Below are positions 1 through 12,498 of a stretch of 64,000 nucleotides of DNA, piece by piece (the first letter of the stretch is position 1; each line of letters starts with the position of its first letter). The stretch covers positions 1 to 64,000 of the forward strand of contig JACGCM010001421.1 in the NCBI GenBank assembly GCA_014058105.1, read 5' to 3'. The translations under genes were made by a program, and so were the position numbers. The notes beneath the pieces were generated by a model. The model made no database searches, was not told where the DNA came from, and saw nothing but the letters and a program-made list of their open reading frames with translations. This DNA is from Kingdonia uniflora (lineage: Eukaryota; Streptophyta; Magnoliopsida; Ranunculales; Circaeasteraceae).

Positions 1-880
1 CCCGATTTGGTAACTTGCTGGCATCCGAGGCTTCGAAGAGGGTGTTGCTCACTAAAGTACCAGATCTCCATATGAAGCTACGGGTTAACCTTTGCTATAT
101 GATTATGGAGGGCGAGGTACTAATGGCCAAGGGTTAGAAATGACTCGGTCTTAGTTTTTATAGATCCATAACAGGTTGCACCAATGTGAACCTGCTATCT
201 CATGGGGAGGTCATGGTTCGCTCGTTGGCACTTCAAACTGAGTCGGTTGACATAACTTTGGTTACCATAAGCTTAAGAGACAGGAGGTGCACCCGTTACC
301 TTTCTTGGTGTGGTTAATAGGCCAGAGTACATGTGTAGTTATTAAAAAACCATCGGCCTTTTTATGTCAGACACGTTTAATACGACCATGACATAGTTTT
401 ATTGATTGCTTCGACCTACCCATTTCCCTGTGGGTAAATAAGGGGTAGCAGGGGGGAAAGGGGAACAATTAATATTATACTTTTTAAGGAAATTATGAAC
501 TTGTTCCAACAAATTGTGGGCAGTGTCACATCGAATCATATGAGGGCAACCAAAATACCGTGATAACATTTCCCTAGAATGATGAATGCTCTTCCGAGTT
601 TTGACATAAAGGCAGCTTTGACCCATTAGTAAAGTAAACTGTCGCACTAAAATGATCTCTGCTACCTGAAGCTTTGGGGAAAGACGGCCCCTAGATTAAG
701 GGCCCCCACCGCTTGCAATGGCCAAAGCAACTTGGATCCAATAGCGGTCTGTAAAGGGCTTATGATATCGGTGGGCTGAAGTGGCATTTGCACAGTATTT
801 GCCTATCTTTAGCTTGTTTCTTTCAATTGGGTTAGAAATAATAAGGCTGGGTTACAGCTCAAAGAGACATAGATCGACCA
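1..880 (-). pseudogene. integrase relic of element A
   Basis: Integrase would insert the cDNA into the host chromosome. 647-399 keeps the core around the second catalytic Asp (MIRCDTAHN, compare MIRCDNGLQF in C) and the NPYYPQGNGQ-like block (TPYLPTGKW). The first catalytic strand and the HHCC zinc finger (880-650) are only traceable by position. The C-terminal part continues to the left edge with short matches to C (for example LPTQFE near 250). Beyond recognition of the fold, nothing suggests activity. Confidence 0.6.
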
Positions 881-1560
881 GAGGGTGAGCACCTAATGGC
901 CCGTATGGAGTTTGTAATAGTGGTAGTGGCCTTGTATTGGGAAAATGCAACGGAGGTGTATGCCGTTGGGGGTTTGCGGTATGTCTGCTTTAAGAATGGG
1001 TATCCGTTGGCAGTTCTCCAAGAATGAAACGTTGGCTTTAGGGGTCATCGGGGAGGGTAAACTATTGAAATATGCAAGGAAAGGGTCGGATGCCAGTCGT
1101 CGAGATCGAGATTCTCGCCCCCGTACTTGAATGGCAAGGCTTTTATCGGCTGATACTTGGGCATTGAGTACTTCGATATGGAGTGGATCAAGATTCAGAC
1201 TGGCCTTCATGCTTACTGGTAGGGCAAGGTATCGACATAGTCTATTTTCACCTCGGGGTAATGTGTAATGAAGATATTTAGGGAAACGATCCAGGGCGTG
1301 GCGGGAACCAGGGCAACTACTCAGCCACGTGATTCGTTTGCCTAATTTTACCAGAGTATGATCTCTGAAAAAGCTGGGGAATTGGTAAATACTGCAAGTC
1401 GGGAACATCAAGTTCGAGAGCCTGAATCGAGACCATTGCTCAAAGCTTCGTACTAGGCCTCAGTGTTGTGAACATTCAAATTTAACTTGACAATTTTTGA
1501 GCGGTCATTGAAGGAGTAAAACCAGCTGATACCTATGCCTAACTAAAAACCGTTAGGTCT
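880..1560 (-). pseudogene. second (archaeal-type) RNase H and linker relic of element A
   Basis: Minus-strand remnants between the retroviral-type RNase H and the integrase. LPRGENRLCRYLALP at about 1260-1220 corresponds to LPRGEYKHADSLAYL in element D, which is the C-terminal end of the extra RNase H of Tat elements. The linker that leads to the integrase continues to about 890. The catalytic half of the domain (about 1560-1300) is not readable in one frame. A duplicated RNase H places A in the Tat group of Ty3/gypsy. Confidence 0.55.
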
Positions 1561-1619
1561 GGGTAGATCCATATGTAGAGAGATGTCAGCCTAATATTCG
1601 GTTACAAGCGGGCATTTCT

Positions 1620-3990
1620 GTTCAGGTGGTCTCAGGTAGATCATCTTTTATTCTCCCGGCGATGTCTTCGATCGGGATGTCGGAAGGAACTAACGACTTG
1701 CTTGGCCACTTTTGAGATATAATTTTCGAAAGTGATGTAGTGTTTACCAAGATGATAGACCATTGTTGACCTTCTGGATTATCGTTCTTGCTGAGATCTC
1801 TCGAAGGGTGTAAGATGGTGATAACACGTATAGGGTAAGTTGAAGTATGGTGGAGCTTTGTGCAGTATAGACAAGTGAAGAAGACATCGCTCGAGTGGTA
1901 TATCGAGTTTCGGCAGGTGTTAGAGTTTTGCTGATAAGTATACGGTTTCTCGATACTGGTTTCGAGTCGAAATAAGAACGGCAATAGAAATATCGGTTTG
2001 ACAGCAAGGATCTAAGAAAAACATTTTTTCTTCGATGGGGGTGTGTTTATGATAGGTGGTCGACCAATGTAGTTTTAAGTTGAGGAAAGGCTATTCATAG
2101 ATTCGGTGTCCAATAACTTTAGGTTTATTCTTTTGGCCGTTATAAAAACCTTGGTCGCATAAGAGGGAGAAAGACAAAGTACAACGGTCAGAGGTTTACA
2201 GATAAAAGGGTTTAGGCGACTTATTAGCCAGTAATCTTTTGACATCTTTCTTAGTTGAGGGGAAGGCATAGCAACGAGAGGGGCGCGAATATGAGTGGGG
2301 TCAATCTCGATACCCTCATTTGCTGATGAGGTTGACACAAGAATTTGTTGGAGGAAATGCTAAATGGCATTTGTCTGGGTTCAATTTCTGTTGATAAGAA
2401 GGAAGATTAAGACTATGTTGGTAGGTCTGGAAGGGTATGTTTGTGGAGCTTTTGCCATAGCATGTTGTCGATATAGACTTCGACCGAATTGCCAAGCAGG
2501 GGTTTGAAAATGGTTGGAAAAGCGTGGGTAAGTGAACCCGCGTCTTTTAGGCTGCAGGGTATCACGGTTTTTAAAAATTGTAAAGTCTTGCTTATTAATA
2601 AATGAAGTTTAAAGTTGGTCTCAGGGAGGAAGGGGGGGGACCTGGTTGTAACCCAAAAGTACATCCATCATAAATAAGCGTTTCATGGCAGCGGAGCATC
2701 AGAAGCATAGAAATGATTGAGAGGGGGAAAACTGTCCTTGGTGTGTTATTGGGTCAGTAAAGTCGACACAGTTTGGATCTTGCCATTCTTCTTGGGACGG
2801 GACAACTACAATATTAGATTCCAAGCGGCCGTAATTGACTTCTTTGAAAAAAATAGTGGCCAGGAGTTTTCAACCTCGAGGTTTATGCTGATAGATCTCG
2901 GTGCTAAGTGTGCTTATTCAGCGTAATAGCTGTTGATTAGGGATTAGGTCAAGGCGATGACATACCAAAGTGGGCGGACGCCAGGCATTCAGGGAAATCC
3001 ATGCGAAGACATCTTTAGTTTGCTTTGACGGCACTTTGTGAACTCGAGGCTTTCGTACGGGAGCCAAAAAAACTACTAATAACGTACGCGACCAGGGCCT
3101 TCTAGTTGGACATAAACAGTCGTTCGACGGATGGTAGAAGGGTTCGTTGGGTGTGGGGGGAGAGAAAACATTAATTTTATGGCCTTATAAGTTTTCTGGT
3201 AAGATGATATCGTGGTGCCGTATGATCGAGCTATGGATGAGAGCTTTTCTGTTCCAGTCCATAAGGGGTATGGGAATGCAATGTTGGTGATAGGGGAAGT
3301 ATGCCCTTCATGGCTGAGGCCAATCACGCCATATAATACCCAGTATTCAGATTCTTAGCGATGATGCGAAAATTGGTTGGAGAGTAACGGAACGGTAGTA
3401 ACAGGAAGGCAAGGCGACCGACAGTGACTTTTGGTTGCGACATTAAAGCCCTTGAGTGATGTTGGCAAGTTGTAATAAGGTATGCTTTTTCAGGCACAGG
3501 ACGTTGGAGGATGAAAACCATCTGACTGCATTGCCGTATCGATGAACCTAGTACTGTAAACGAGATGCTCGACCTGTATCATGATGACCAAAGGATCGGA
3601 GTAAGGGAGAGCAAAACATGAGAAGTATTCATAATCGGTGAAGGAGGATATCCCTTTGGTCATGGACGTTGGCTAAGAATTCGGGCAGACGGAGGGTTAA
3701 TTATCTCATAATGGCGCTTACAATATTCTTTGACGCGTGCTCTTGCTTCGAGTCTGGCCATTGTCGATAGTAGTGACTTCGAGCGGTGGAGTTGAAAAAT
3801 GTACGCGGCTGGGTCGGTAGTGGTGAGGGAGTTGGGTTGGGGCTGAGATACGACCGTCGAGATAGCGAGAAGATGGCGATATATCAATATAGACGCCCTA
3901 CTTTAAGAATCACTTTCAGCGATCGTTGTAAAGCACAACCTTTATTTGTGGGGTAGCAAGTACTTATGATTCTGGTATAGTAGGGCTCGG
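1620..3990 (-). pseudogene. protease, reverse transcriptase and RNase H relic of element A
   Basis: Three neighbouring pol domains in broken frames. 3887-3660 holds the segment just before the protease (RARVKEYCKRHYE, compare KENVKDCCKLTYH in C). A degenerate protease core (…FIDTA…) lies near 3560. 3327-3076 contains the pre-RT motif VYVQLEGPGR, matching VYIKLDGPGR in C. RT appears at 2664-2413, where the catalytic box reads YIDN instead of YIDD, and its connection domain at 2338-2075 (EGIEIDPTHIRA). RNase H follows at 2007-1620 (ISKTLTPAETRYT). Loss of the second catalytic Asp makes the RT inactive. Confidence 0.7.
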
Positions 3991-5330
3991 TCCGTATGGA
4001 CCGATGGGAAGGGATTAGGCCAAATAGGATCTACCTGGATGTGTGAGAAGGGTGCGATGGTGGCAGGAGTTCAGTAGGATCGGGACATTGGTGTTTTTGT
4101 AAATTTCAAAAGGGGGTAGCATCGAAAGTGAGGGTGTTTGGGCTCTCGTTCTCCTGTGAGAGGGGAAAAAGACATAGGTTCGGCGGTGGTCGAGGTCATT
4201 GTGGTGGTGGTCGAAGGTTGCCTGGCGATTTGCTTTGCATAGGGCATCAAGGTTGATGTATTCATAACTGGATGACCATCTCCTCAAGGGTTTGCGGCTT
4301 ATGGCTATGAAGCATGATGTACTACTACACAACTATGGTCGGGAAGAGTATTGGAATTCACAAGAATGGGCTTACAAAGCTGAGGTAGTTCGACTGTGCG
4401 TGACTTATCGAGAAAAACGTTTGTGATGAATCGCTTAGGGCATTTTATGGGAAATTTGCAAAAAGCTAAAGGAGACATCGACCGGACCTCACGGTATTTA
4501 TACCGGTTAAAACGGATGAGGTTAAAAAAGGTTCGCCAAATTGTTCGAAACTTCGGATAGCGTTGTGGGTACCATTTAGAGGGGCTATCAGTGAGACTGG
4601 TAGGAAACTGCACAAAAGATGGGCGTCAGCTGTGGTTACAGACTAAACATTTTAGAAATTTGAGGACATAAGATGAGGATAGGTATTGCGATATTTTCTT
4701 ATTTAGGGATGACAATTGGCGTCCCTTTGATCGCGAGGAGTTTGGGGAGATGGGGTGGCTTAACCGACTCTAGAAGTTTGGTTGTGGGGCACGCGCTGAC
4801 GGAATAGTAGTATATATTTTTGATCGAGTTTCCTACTGTATGAAGGTAGGCAAGGACGTGGGGGAGATCAATGGGGACGAGGGTTATAGTGAGCCTCGGT
4901 TGTATGGGCCTATATTCCGCACTTCACTTGCAAAGGCATGTCCGAGTAGGACGCCGTGTAGGGTTAGAGGGAAAAGGAAAGTACGAATATAGAATAGAGG
5001 AGTCCTGTAATAGGGATACTAAGAGGATTGAGCCGATGAGTATGGTGGTGGGAGCACCTCGGCACCAAGATGGACGGGGGAACTTTGATTTGGGGTGGGG
5101 TCAAGCAGAGGTGGGCTGAAATCACGAGGGGGCGGGAACGAGATCGGTGAGGAGCGTCTTGGGTGTGACCTGTTGCATCCCGCAAACTTTTATGGCGTAG
5201 ATCGTCCAGGGCACAGCGTTTTGCCATTCCTAGTCATCGTAACGACGTTCCATTCAACCTCAAGCTTGGCGGAGTTCTTCATGCTTATGCGTAACTGCTG
5301 TGCTGGCTATAGGGGGTTAAATGGGAAGAG
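3990..5330 (-). pseudogene. gag relic of element A
   Basis: Structural polyprotein (capsid) relic. The clearest stretch, 4613-4305, begins FPTSLTDSPSKWYPQ and aligns with FPTSLADNPLKWHHS in the gag of element C. The next stretch, 4332-4015, aligns with the C segment around the 'YINLD/YIDLE' motif that follows the capsid-like domain. The N-terminal third (about 5330-4650) is recognisable only by position and by short matches. Several frameshifts and stops. The virus-like particle protein could not be made from this copy. Confidence 0.6.
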
Positions 5331-5374
5331 GGGAAGATGGGTCTAGGGTGTGGGTGTAGTATAGACGTGCCAAA

Positions 5375-5978
5375 GTAGGGGCCATGTGTAATAAAAGGGG
5401 GGAAACTAGCTCTTACACCATGGGGTTATCTGCGGGAATAGGGATTAAGATAGTGTATAAGGCAATTAATTAGAACTAATTACTAAACTAACACACTTGC
5501 GGGAGTCTAGATGGGTACTCCATGACCTCTAGCAGTATTTTAAATGATTTGATGTTATATACGAGTTAGATGATAGATCGAAATAAAAGATGTGAGTTAC
5601 AGGATATTCGGAAGGTAAGCTTGAAGGGCTTTTGGGATGTGATTTTTAACCCTCATAGTGATCTTCCAATCCTATTTAGAGGAGATAGAAAAGGGGTGAG
5701 TCTCATGAGAGGTTATCTTACAGGTTATTCCTTTGGGAGCAAACTATTCTGTATCAGTAGTCGGTGAAACACAATAGCTGTAATGAAGCTCATTTCATAT
5801 TCTGTCGGGTGGAGGCGGGCTGTCAGCGGTGTATGCTTTGACCAGGGATGAACATGGTCGCGATTAGTCTGGAGGCTTTGTGGACTTAGTTAGTGTCTCC
5901 TGGGCTTGAGTCTATGTGCAGGCTCGTTGTAGCGTTCGATGATTCAACTGTGGTGAAAGTTGCGAGTAGGCTACTAAA
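5375..5978 (-). repeat. 5' LTR of element A
   Basis: About 604 bp. Its reverse complement aligns along its whole length with the C LTRs, including the AGTAGCCTACTYG start, the CTCCTATTTATAGG-like TATA region (degraded here to a block near 5670) and the segment reading TTACACCATGG on the plus strand near 5415. The outer end at 5978 corresponds to the first base of the C 3' LTR (tatagtagcc). The inner end at 5375 is followed on the minus strand by TTTGGCACGTCT, matching the primer-binding position of C. The partner LTR is outside the window, so no target duplication can be checked. Confidence 0.75.
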
Positions 5979-8779
5979 GTTTTGGAAAATTATAAGTAGA
6001 AGTATGTCAAAGGTCGAAGAGTGCGTTACCTGTATAGTGATGCGTCTAGGCCAAAAAATGTTGAACTTTGAATCTGAAGGTAACATGAGAATGATCACCT
6101 TGTTGGGTAGGGGGCAACTGTATGCATGTTCCAGATAAACCAACGTTGTCCGGAACCATAAATATATAATACGAGAAGTAACATTTGTTGTCTTTGAATA
6201 CTGAATCAATATATCATCAAAACTATTAACATGATATTATTCTTGGTTGCAGGTTTCCAACCCTTAACGGCTTATGATAACTAGTTATTCAATTGTGTAG
6301 CGGCAGAGGCGAGCTAAAGGCAAGTTCTTGGGAGTGGGGTATTAGAGGGATAAGGGTAGATTCCTAGTGCCTAAAGTTAACATACTCACGAGAAGAGAAT
6401 AAGGCCATGCCGAGAAGAAAGAATTGTTTGTCTGGAGGATGTCACTAGTCTTCTCCTCTGCCAAAAATGTCACGTGGAAACAGAATACTCGGAGGTCGAG
6501 AAGATAGCTTGGCCCACTACATCTGAATGTGGTAGTCTCAGAGCAAGAGGTCGTAAAAATTCTAGCTGAAGAGTTGAGGAGCGAATGAAGTGAGTGTGAG
6601 TTTACTCGGCAGGAGACGGAGGAAAAGTTTGTTTAAAGAGGAAATGACATGAGGATGAGGGTAGTGCTCACACTAACGCTTCAGCTTCGGCCAAGGAAAG
6701 AGAGGCGCTGGAGCAAAAATATGTAGGATGGCGGGGACTATCCTCAGAGTTACTGGGCATTTCCGGAGCAAAAAACTCTTGAGCTATGTTTTTGAAATTT
6801 CTTGCTGTGATGTATTTGCTAGTATGATTATATGATACTGAACTTGTATCTATGGGTGATAGCTTCAATACAGATGTTGGGGGCGGACGAGGTTATGGAG
6901 ATGAGGAACTTGTAGTTCAACGATCTGGTCTTTTGGAGGATGCTCAGTTAGCTAGATTGAGGAGCTCAAAACGGAGCTGAGATAGAGAAAACAGAATAGG
7001 GTTGAAGATACAAGGATGCTGAAGAGCGATTTTATAGAATTTTTTCGAGCATGAGATGTTGTACGATATTGTGAGTTAATGCGGGTGAAATAATCACTTG
7101 CCCAATCTTATTATAGCTTGGGTGACTGCTACTGCTATAGAGTTAGGACGATCTGGTAAATTTGATAGATAGTCTTCCTTGGAAGGTAGTAGGCGGATGA
7201 AGTGGGTGGAGATGCTGTTGGTATGGCCAATGTAAGCTAATTCACACACTGAACAAACTTGGCTGGGGATACGGGACTAGGATCGACCTCTATATGAGGT
7301 AGAAATGCAGCAAGAATCTTAAATCACTGTAAGTATTCTGTGTGTTGCGAACTATATGGTTCGATGAAAAAAGTACTCTGTATGGTCGTAATGTAAGTTT
7401 CATAGACGCTTTTCGTATGTTGTGTTTAAATGGTGTTATGATGATAAATATTGTAATCAGTGTAGGAGGTAAAGCAGTTGAGAAAACGATTCCTGACGTG
7501 GAGAGAGTGTGAGTAGAGTAAGGACTTCGGGGCTTGAGTGCAATAGGTACTTAATAAAACTGAGTAGAGAGAAAACAAGTTAAGTCTAACTCGGAGAGAA
7601 AATTTTTAAACAATTATTTGAACTAGTGTAGAATGCGAAGATTAAAAATAGAAGGGCTGAGATGTTAAGAAAGGAAGAAGAACGGGGGGGTAGTTCGAAA
7701 ACTAAAACAGGTTGAAGTGAATATTTTAAAACCCGAGTTATAAGGCTCGGTGTCAAAGTCTGTTGCTGATTTGACAATTAATTTTGAGGTCAAAATAGAA
7801 AAGGAATGGGCTTAATAGAGGCTTATGTCGAGCTTTGATGGAGATAGTATAGTACTGACCCAACTCGAGTAATGTCTCTAGTGCAAAGAAGCGCGGAAGT
7901 GTCATCGTGTAGAAGAAAGGAAATGTTTAGTTTGACATTTTAAAATAAATCCATTACTGGATAAAATTTACCAGAAAGGCGCAGGAGGAAGAATGTGTGA
8001 AGAAAAGAAACAACTGCTCTATCCATAAAAATCGACAGAAGAAGAGGAGAATAAAAAAAGTGGTTGAAGAAACAACTCTCTACCAGTATATTTTTACCAG
8101 AAGGAGAGCGACGAAGAGGTTAAAAGTTTGCTATGTCACTCAAGCGAAATCGATATCAAACAAGGAGTGGTGACTTTCATAAGTACTATTGATGTACAAG
8201 TAGATAGTCGAGGAACCCAGGAGATATAGGGCAATCTTTCTCGCAGTCCGAAGGAAAAAGTAGGTAGTTTAATTTCACGAACTGATATATGCATTGCATC
8301 TGTACACTATGAATAAAATTTGTTCTCTTTGATTGGATAGTATTCAAGCATTATATTCTTGAGTAAAAGTGTTAAACTGTGATGTTTATGTTTGGCTTAG
8401 GGCGAAAAACTAGTATATTATTTTTAAAGGGATTTTTGCTTTATTTTGGCAGGTGAATCGGCAGAGGCTCCAAACCAGTATAATGTATTGTGATGACCAC
8501 ACAGAAAATTCTGAGCACGGAACTAATCTGTGGAGTGTCTTGAATGAAGACGAGATGGATCTAAATAGTAGAAGGGGGGGGAAATGGGGAACCCCTTTTA
8601 TAGTAGTTCGTATAACTAAACAATGAAAATTAAAGCGGCTAAACTATCAGGGAGCTGAGAAAGATTGAGGGGCTAAAAGAAATATAGAAGAAAAGAGATG
8701 GATGTTGGGATAGCAAAAGCGAGGTAACCTGTCAGGGGCGGTGCCTACGAAAATGACGGATATATTGGCGGTCGCGTTA
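5979..8779 (+). other. 3' region of element B, probably upstream part of its antisense gene
   Basis: No clear gene. The stretch occupies the place where D and E carry the first exons and introns of their antisense gene, and is assigned to B on that basis. Short plus-strand coding-like patches occur near 6890-6965 (a frame with QRSGLLEDAQLARLRSS) and 8450-8600, where a candidate acceptor (tttggcag) precedes a short open stretch. A run of nine G lies at 8573-8581. The original 3' LTR of B was not found here. Confidence 0.4.
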
Positions 8780-9655
8780 TTAAAAAAAGGAAGATAATGT
8801 GAAAGAGTTTAAATATTGGTAAACATGCTGGAAGTGGAGATAGCGGATATGCAAGCAACTATTAGGGAAGCAAAAGCTCGTGCTCAAAAATACGAGATAT
8901 TGTGGTTGGTTGTCGATGTGATTATAAAAATGATGGAAGAGACCCGTAATAAATAGAATGGAAGTATAAATGAGGCTTGGAATAAGGTAGCTATTTAGAA
9001 ATACCATACAGTGTTGGGGTAGAGACATCTTGGAGTACCAATCAAAAGCGTAAAATTGCGTAATGTGAATACGAAGTTAGATGCTGACCTTTTGAGGGTG
9101 GAAATAAATCTCAACGAAAGTAAGGTAAATAAAGATAATCGTGAGGCTGTAATAGAGGGGTCAATTTCTTTAATTTACCATATGGACGAATTTATGACAA
9201 TGTTGGAGACTCGAAATGATACGACGTTGGATAAAAAATGAGCTATAGAAGAACGTTGCAAAAGTTTGGAGGCTATGCTGAAGGAAGCGAATAGAAAACT
9301 TGGTATATTTGTTCTTTGTGATAGAGTAAAGAGTGAGGTAGGTAATTCATATGAGAGAGAGATGACAACAGTTCTATCCTTTTTTGTATCTGAATTCAAT
9401 AGATTGGAAGTGGAGAGTAAAACTGTACATGACAGTTTGGTTTCCAAAGGTGTATAGTGCGAGATAGGGTTGATACGATCAGAGTACTTAGATCGTATGG
9501 TGGTAAGAATTGGTGCACTTAAAAAGAGGACGATTATGGAAGGAAAATAAATTATCATCGAGAGAATGGCAGATTTTATGCGTATGCGTCTGCATCGGCA
9601 TGGGGAGAGTTTGCGGGGAGATGATGTAATTGAAAGTTCATGCGATAGTGACTGA
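8780..9655 (+). pseudogene. Antisense gene of element B, coiled-coil 3' exon
   Basis: Plus-strand (antisense to B) coding relic. In one reading with a few stops it gives long heptad-rich helices: LEVEIADMQATIREAKARAQ near 8830, then KLDADLLRVEINLNESK at 9070 and VLSFFVSEFNRLEVESK near 9390. The last of these aligns with EEELKRLEIERDTLFD near the end of the E antisense gene, so B carries a homologue of the antisense gene of D and E. It ends near 9655, just before the tandem array. Function unknown; a structural or nucleic-acid-associated coiled-coil protein is only a guess. Confidence 0.6.
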
Positions 9656-9979
9656 TGATGTGAATGATTGCAAGACTATAATAGATATGGAACTGCTAAA
9701 AAGTAGCGTTAGTGATCCGTACTAACCTTTATATGAACCAGTTATGTCTCTGTCGTCAGGTTGGCGTTAGTCATATAATAGGCGGTTGGTTTGGCTGAAG
9801 CAACAAACACTGCGAATAAGGGATCGACTAGTATTGAAACAATAAGCGATCTGAAATGTAAAATAAAAGATTGTATTTGGCTTGAGGTAAAAAATGATCT
9901 GTAATGTAATAGAATGCGGTGCATCCACCAGTTATGTAATCCATATATCAAAGTAGTTGCATGATATTTTAGAAAAGTA

Positions 9980-10370
9980 CTGAGATGTTTAGATATAGTA
10001 GATGAGTACGGTATGTAATAGATTATACTCTGATGTAGGACGATCAAACAAAAGTATTTCATTAATTTAAGACCGACGTATAAGATGATAGATGGAGTAC
10101 TGTATGTAATAGATTTTACTTTGATGTAGGACAATCAAACATAAGTATTTCATTAATGTAAGACCGACATACAAGATGATAGATTGAGTATTGTATGTAA
10201 TAGATTGTACTCTGATGTAGATGATAAACATAAGTATTTCATTGATGTAAGACCAACGTACATGATGATAGATTGAGTATTGTATGTAATAGATTATACT
10301 CTGGTATAGGATGATCAAAGATAAGTATTTCATTGATGTAAGACCGACGTACAAGATGATAGATGAAAAA
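9980..10370. repeat. 91-bp tandem array in the 3' region of element B
   Basis: The motif gaccgacgta/gaccgacata/gaccaacgta recurs at 10071, 10162, 10251 and 10342, giving periods of 91, 89 and 91 bp; a partial earlier unit starts near 9980. Each unit contains tatgtaatagatt and aagtatttcatt. Units are about 90% alike by eye. The array lies between the end of integrase and the end of the antisense coiled-coil gene, so both transcripts would run into it. Confidence 0.85.
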
Positions 10371-10443
10371 TAGAAGAGTACACTGTAATAGAATATTATC
10401 TGCGATATAACTTCAATCTCCATGTGTTCCAAGGTTTAGGTTC

Positions 10444-11640
10444 TCAATCACAGTGTTCGGTGGCAAGGTTGTAAGAACCAAGTCTGCTTTTTCCAATGAC
10501 GATAAAAGGTCCTTCCCAATTTTCAGCGAGCTTCCCAGTATTGATTTCATTGGGATGTTTTGGTATCTTTCGTAACACGCGATCTTTAATTTTAAACTCT
10601 CTATGAAGAACTCGTTTATTATATGATCTTGCCAAAGCCTGATGATATCTTCCCAAGTTCATGAATGTTCTGTCTCTTATCTTTTCGATGCAATTCATGT
10701 TACACGCCAACTCGTTTTCTTCGTCGGTCATGGTATGATCTCATAATGGGTTATGATATTGAGTAAGGATGATTGCTTCAGTACCGTATGCTAATAAGAA
10801 CAGTATGCAGCTAGACGATACTCGGGGTATTGTACGATATGCCCATAATACATGTGGTAATTCTTGTACCCAATTACCCTTCTTTTCTGTCAACCATTTC
10901 TTGGTGCCATCAACTATATTTAGATTGGTAATCTCTACCTGTCCATTTCCTTGTGGGTAATAGGGATTTGAAGAAGAGAGAATAATGCTATGCTGATTGA
11001 GGAAGTCAATGATCTTGGATCCGATAAACTGAGGTCCATTATCGATTCTGATGAGGTGAGGGCATCTATATCGTATTATAATAATATCCCATATAAAGTT
11101 GATGATATCGTCTTCACGGTTTCGACACAATGGAACTGCTTATACCCATTTGGTGAAGTAGTCCATGGATACTAAAAGGTACTTCCATTTTCCTGGTGCA
11201 GTTGGGAACTCTCCCACGAGGTTGAGGGCCCATCGCTTGAATGGCCAGATAACTTTGCTAGTTAGAAGTTCCAAGGCTAGAGCCCGAATTTGGGGTCCAG
11301 GCCACTGGAAGGCATCATAATTGCTTGCATATTTAATGGCATGAGCCTTCATTTTAGGCCAAAAGACTCCTTGAGTGAGTGCTCGGGTTACTAAAGATCA
11401 TCCTACTGCATGTGATCCACAAGTACCTTCATGAAGGTCTTGTAAAAATTTCTGAGCTCCTTTCGTAGATAAGCATCGGAGATATGGTCTTGTGACCGAG
11501 ATTTTGTAAAAGCAATTTTCATGAGCGACATAACGTTGTGCATTGTCTAGTACCCGTCTTCTTTCAGTAGGATCTTTGGGAAGTTCTCCTTTGAACTCAT
11601 TTTTGGGGCCTATGTACGTGAGGAAAGGTTATCTACAATC
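10444..11640 (-). pseudogene. Integrase of element B
   Basis: Integrase in three near-contiguous frames (11352-11140, 11130-10741, 10731-10444) with an N-terminal zinc-finger region upstream. HEGTCGSHAVG keeps the His pair region, but the Cys pair is lost (YDAFQ where relatives have CDKCQ). The catalytic triad is complete: D in SMDYFTKWV, D in RIDNGPQF and E in GNGQVEI, with 35 residues between the last two as in the D,D35E family. The C-terminal part is about 95 residues long (LGRYHQALARSYNKRV). Frameshifts break the protein, but among the copies here it has the best-kept catalytic core. Confidence 0.8.
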
Positions 11641-12487
11641 ATCCTTGTCCCTTTCACCACCCCCAGTATTAACAAAATTTGAGCTGATAATGTTAATGCT
11701 GGGGTTGGATACTACTTCAATCTTCAAATATCAAGCTTCTTATCCCAGGACCCTAGCCCGATAGGTAAGGCACTCTGAGTGTCTGTTTTCTCCACGAGGC
11801 AAGTGTTCGATAGTTGCCTTTTTGAATCTGCTCATTTTGTTGGCTACTGCTGCGGCGAAGTCGACTATCTTTCTATTTTTCTGATACTTTTTTGTATAGT
11901 GGTTCACAATTAATAAAGAGTCTATGCGCACGGATAGTTTGGTTATACCGATCTCTAGAGCCATATAAAATCCGTGTATGAGTGCTACATACTCAGTCTC
12001 ATTATTAGTAGCTTCGAGATTAAGTCATATGGACTTCTCAATTATGTCTTTAGAAGGTGTGATTTGGACGATCCCAATGACTGACCCAGCTGGCCCGACA
12101 GAACCATCAATGAGAAGGCGCCAACCCTTCTTGGATATCTAATCTGATTTTTTATCGAACTGTTCTTTAGTGATGTCCGTATGATCTTCATTTACTGGAA
12201 AATCTACTAGAAAGTCTGCTACTGCTTGTCCTTTTTAAGAATGGCATGGTTCAAAACGTATATCGTGCTCTCCGAGCATAACCAACCATTGCTGAACTCG
12301 TATAGATTTCTATCATTTAGATAAGATCTCTCGTAAAGGATAATTTGTCATTACTCGAACTGAGTGAGCTTGAAAATAATATTTCAATTTTTGCGATGTA
12401 TAGATAAGAGCTAGAAGTAGTTTCTCAATCTTTGTATACCGTATCTCTGCCGGAGTGAGCGTTTTGCTGATGAAGTAGATAGGTTTC
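11640..12487 (-). pseudogene. RNase H plus second archaeal-type RNase H of element B
   Basis: The first RNase H starts abruptly with KPIYFISKTLTPAE at about 12487 and continues to the QQWL...LGEHDIRFE segment near 12260. The second, Tat-specific RNase H starts near 12130 with the catalytic strand LLIDGS and continues through NETEYVALIHG and the RIDSLLIVNHY block, ending at LPRGENRHSECL near 11790. The reading is interrupted by a few stops (for example TAA/TGA where relatives have coding triplets). RNase H would remove RNA from the cDNA hybrid. No RT domain precedes it. Confidence 0.75.
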
Positions 12488-12498
12488 TCTTCGACTGC

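Larger units (their letters stand above)
1..5978 (-). mobile_element. Element A: decayed Tat-type Ty3/gypsy retrotransposon, 5' part
   Basis: Minus-strand element containing, from right to left, a 5' LTR, gag, protease, RT, RNase H, a second RNase H and integrase; the 3' region and 3' LTR lie beyond the left edge. It is a distant relative of element C: LTR, gag and pol all align with C by eye. Frames are broken every few tens of codons and even motif residues are changed, so it is clearly inactive. The sense strand is rich in A and C and poor in G, as in C. It appears to be inserted in element B, whose antisense gene region starts immediately to the right. Confidence 0.85.

Noticed and set aside
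945..1130. Plus-strand open frame opposite the integrase linker of A
   Set aside because: Shadow of the minus-strand pol relic; no start context, no similarity and no counterpart in C.
4871..5346. Two overlapping plus-strand frames near the start of A
   Set aside because: They lie opposite the gag N-terminus and leader of A and arise from its strand-biased composition (few C on the plus strand).
9930..10400. Array of short repeats in B considered as CRISPR
   Set aside because: Whole 91-bp units repeat without unique spacers, and the context is a plant retrotransposon.
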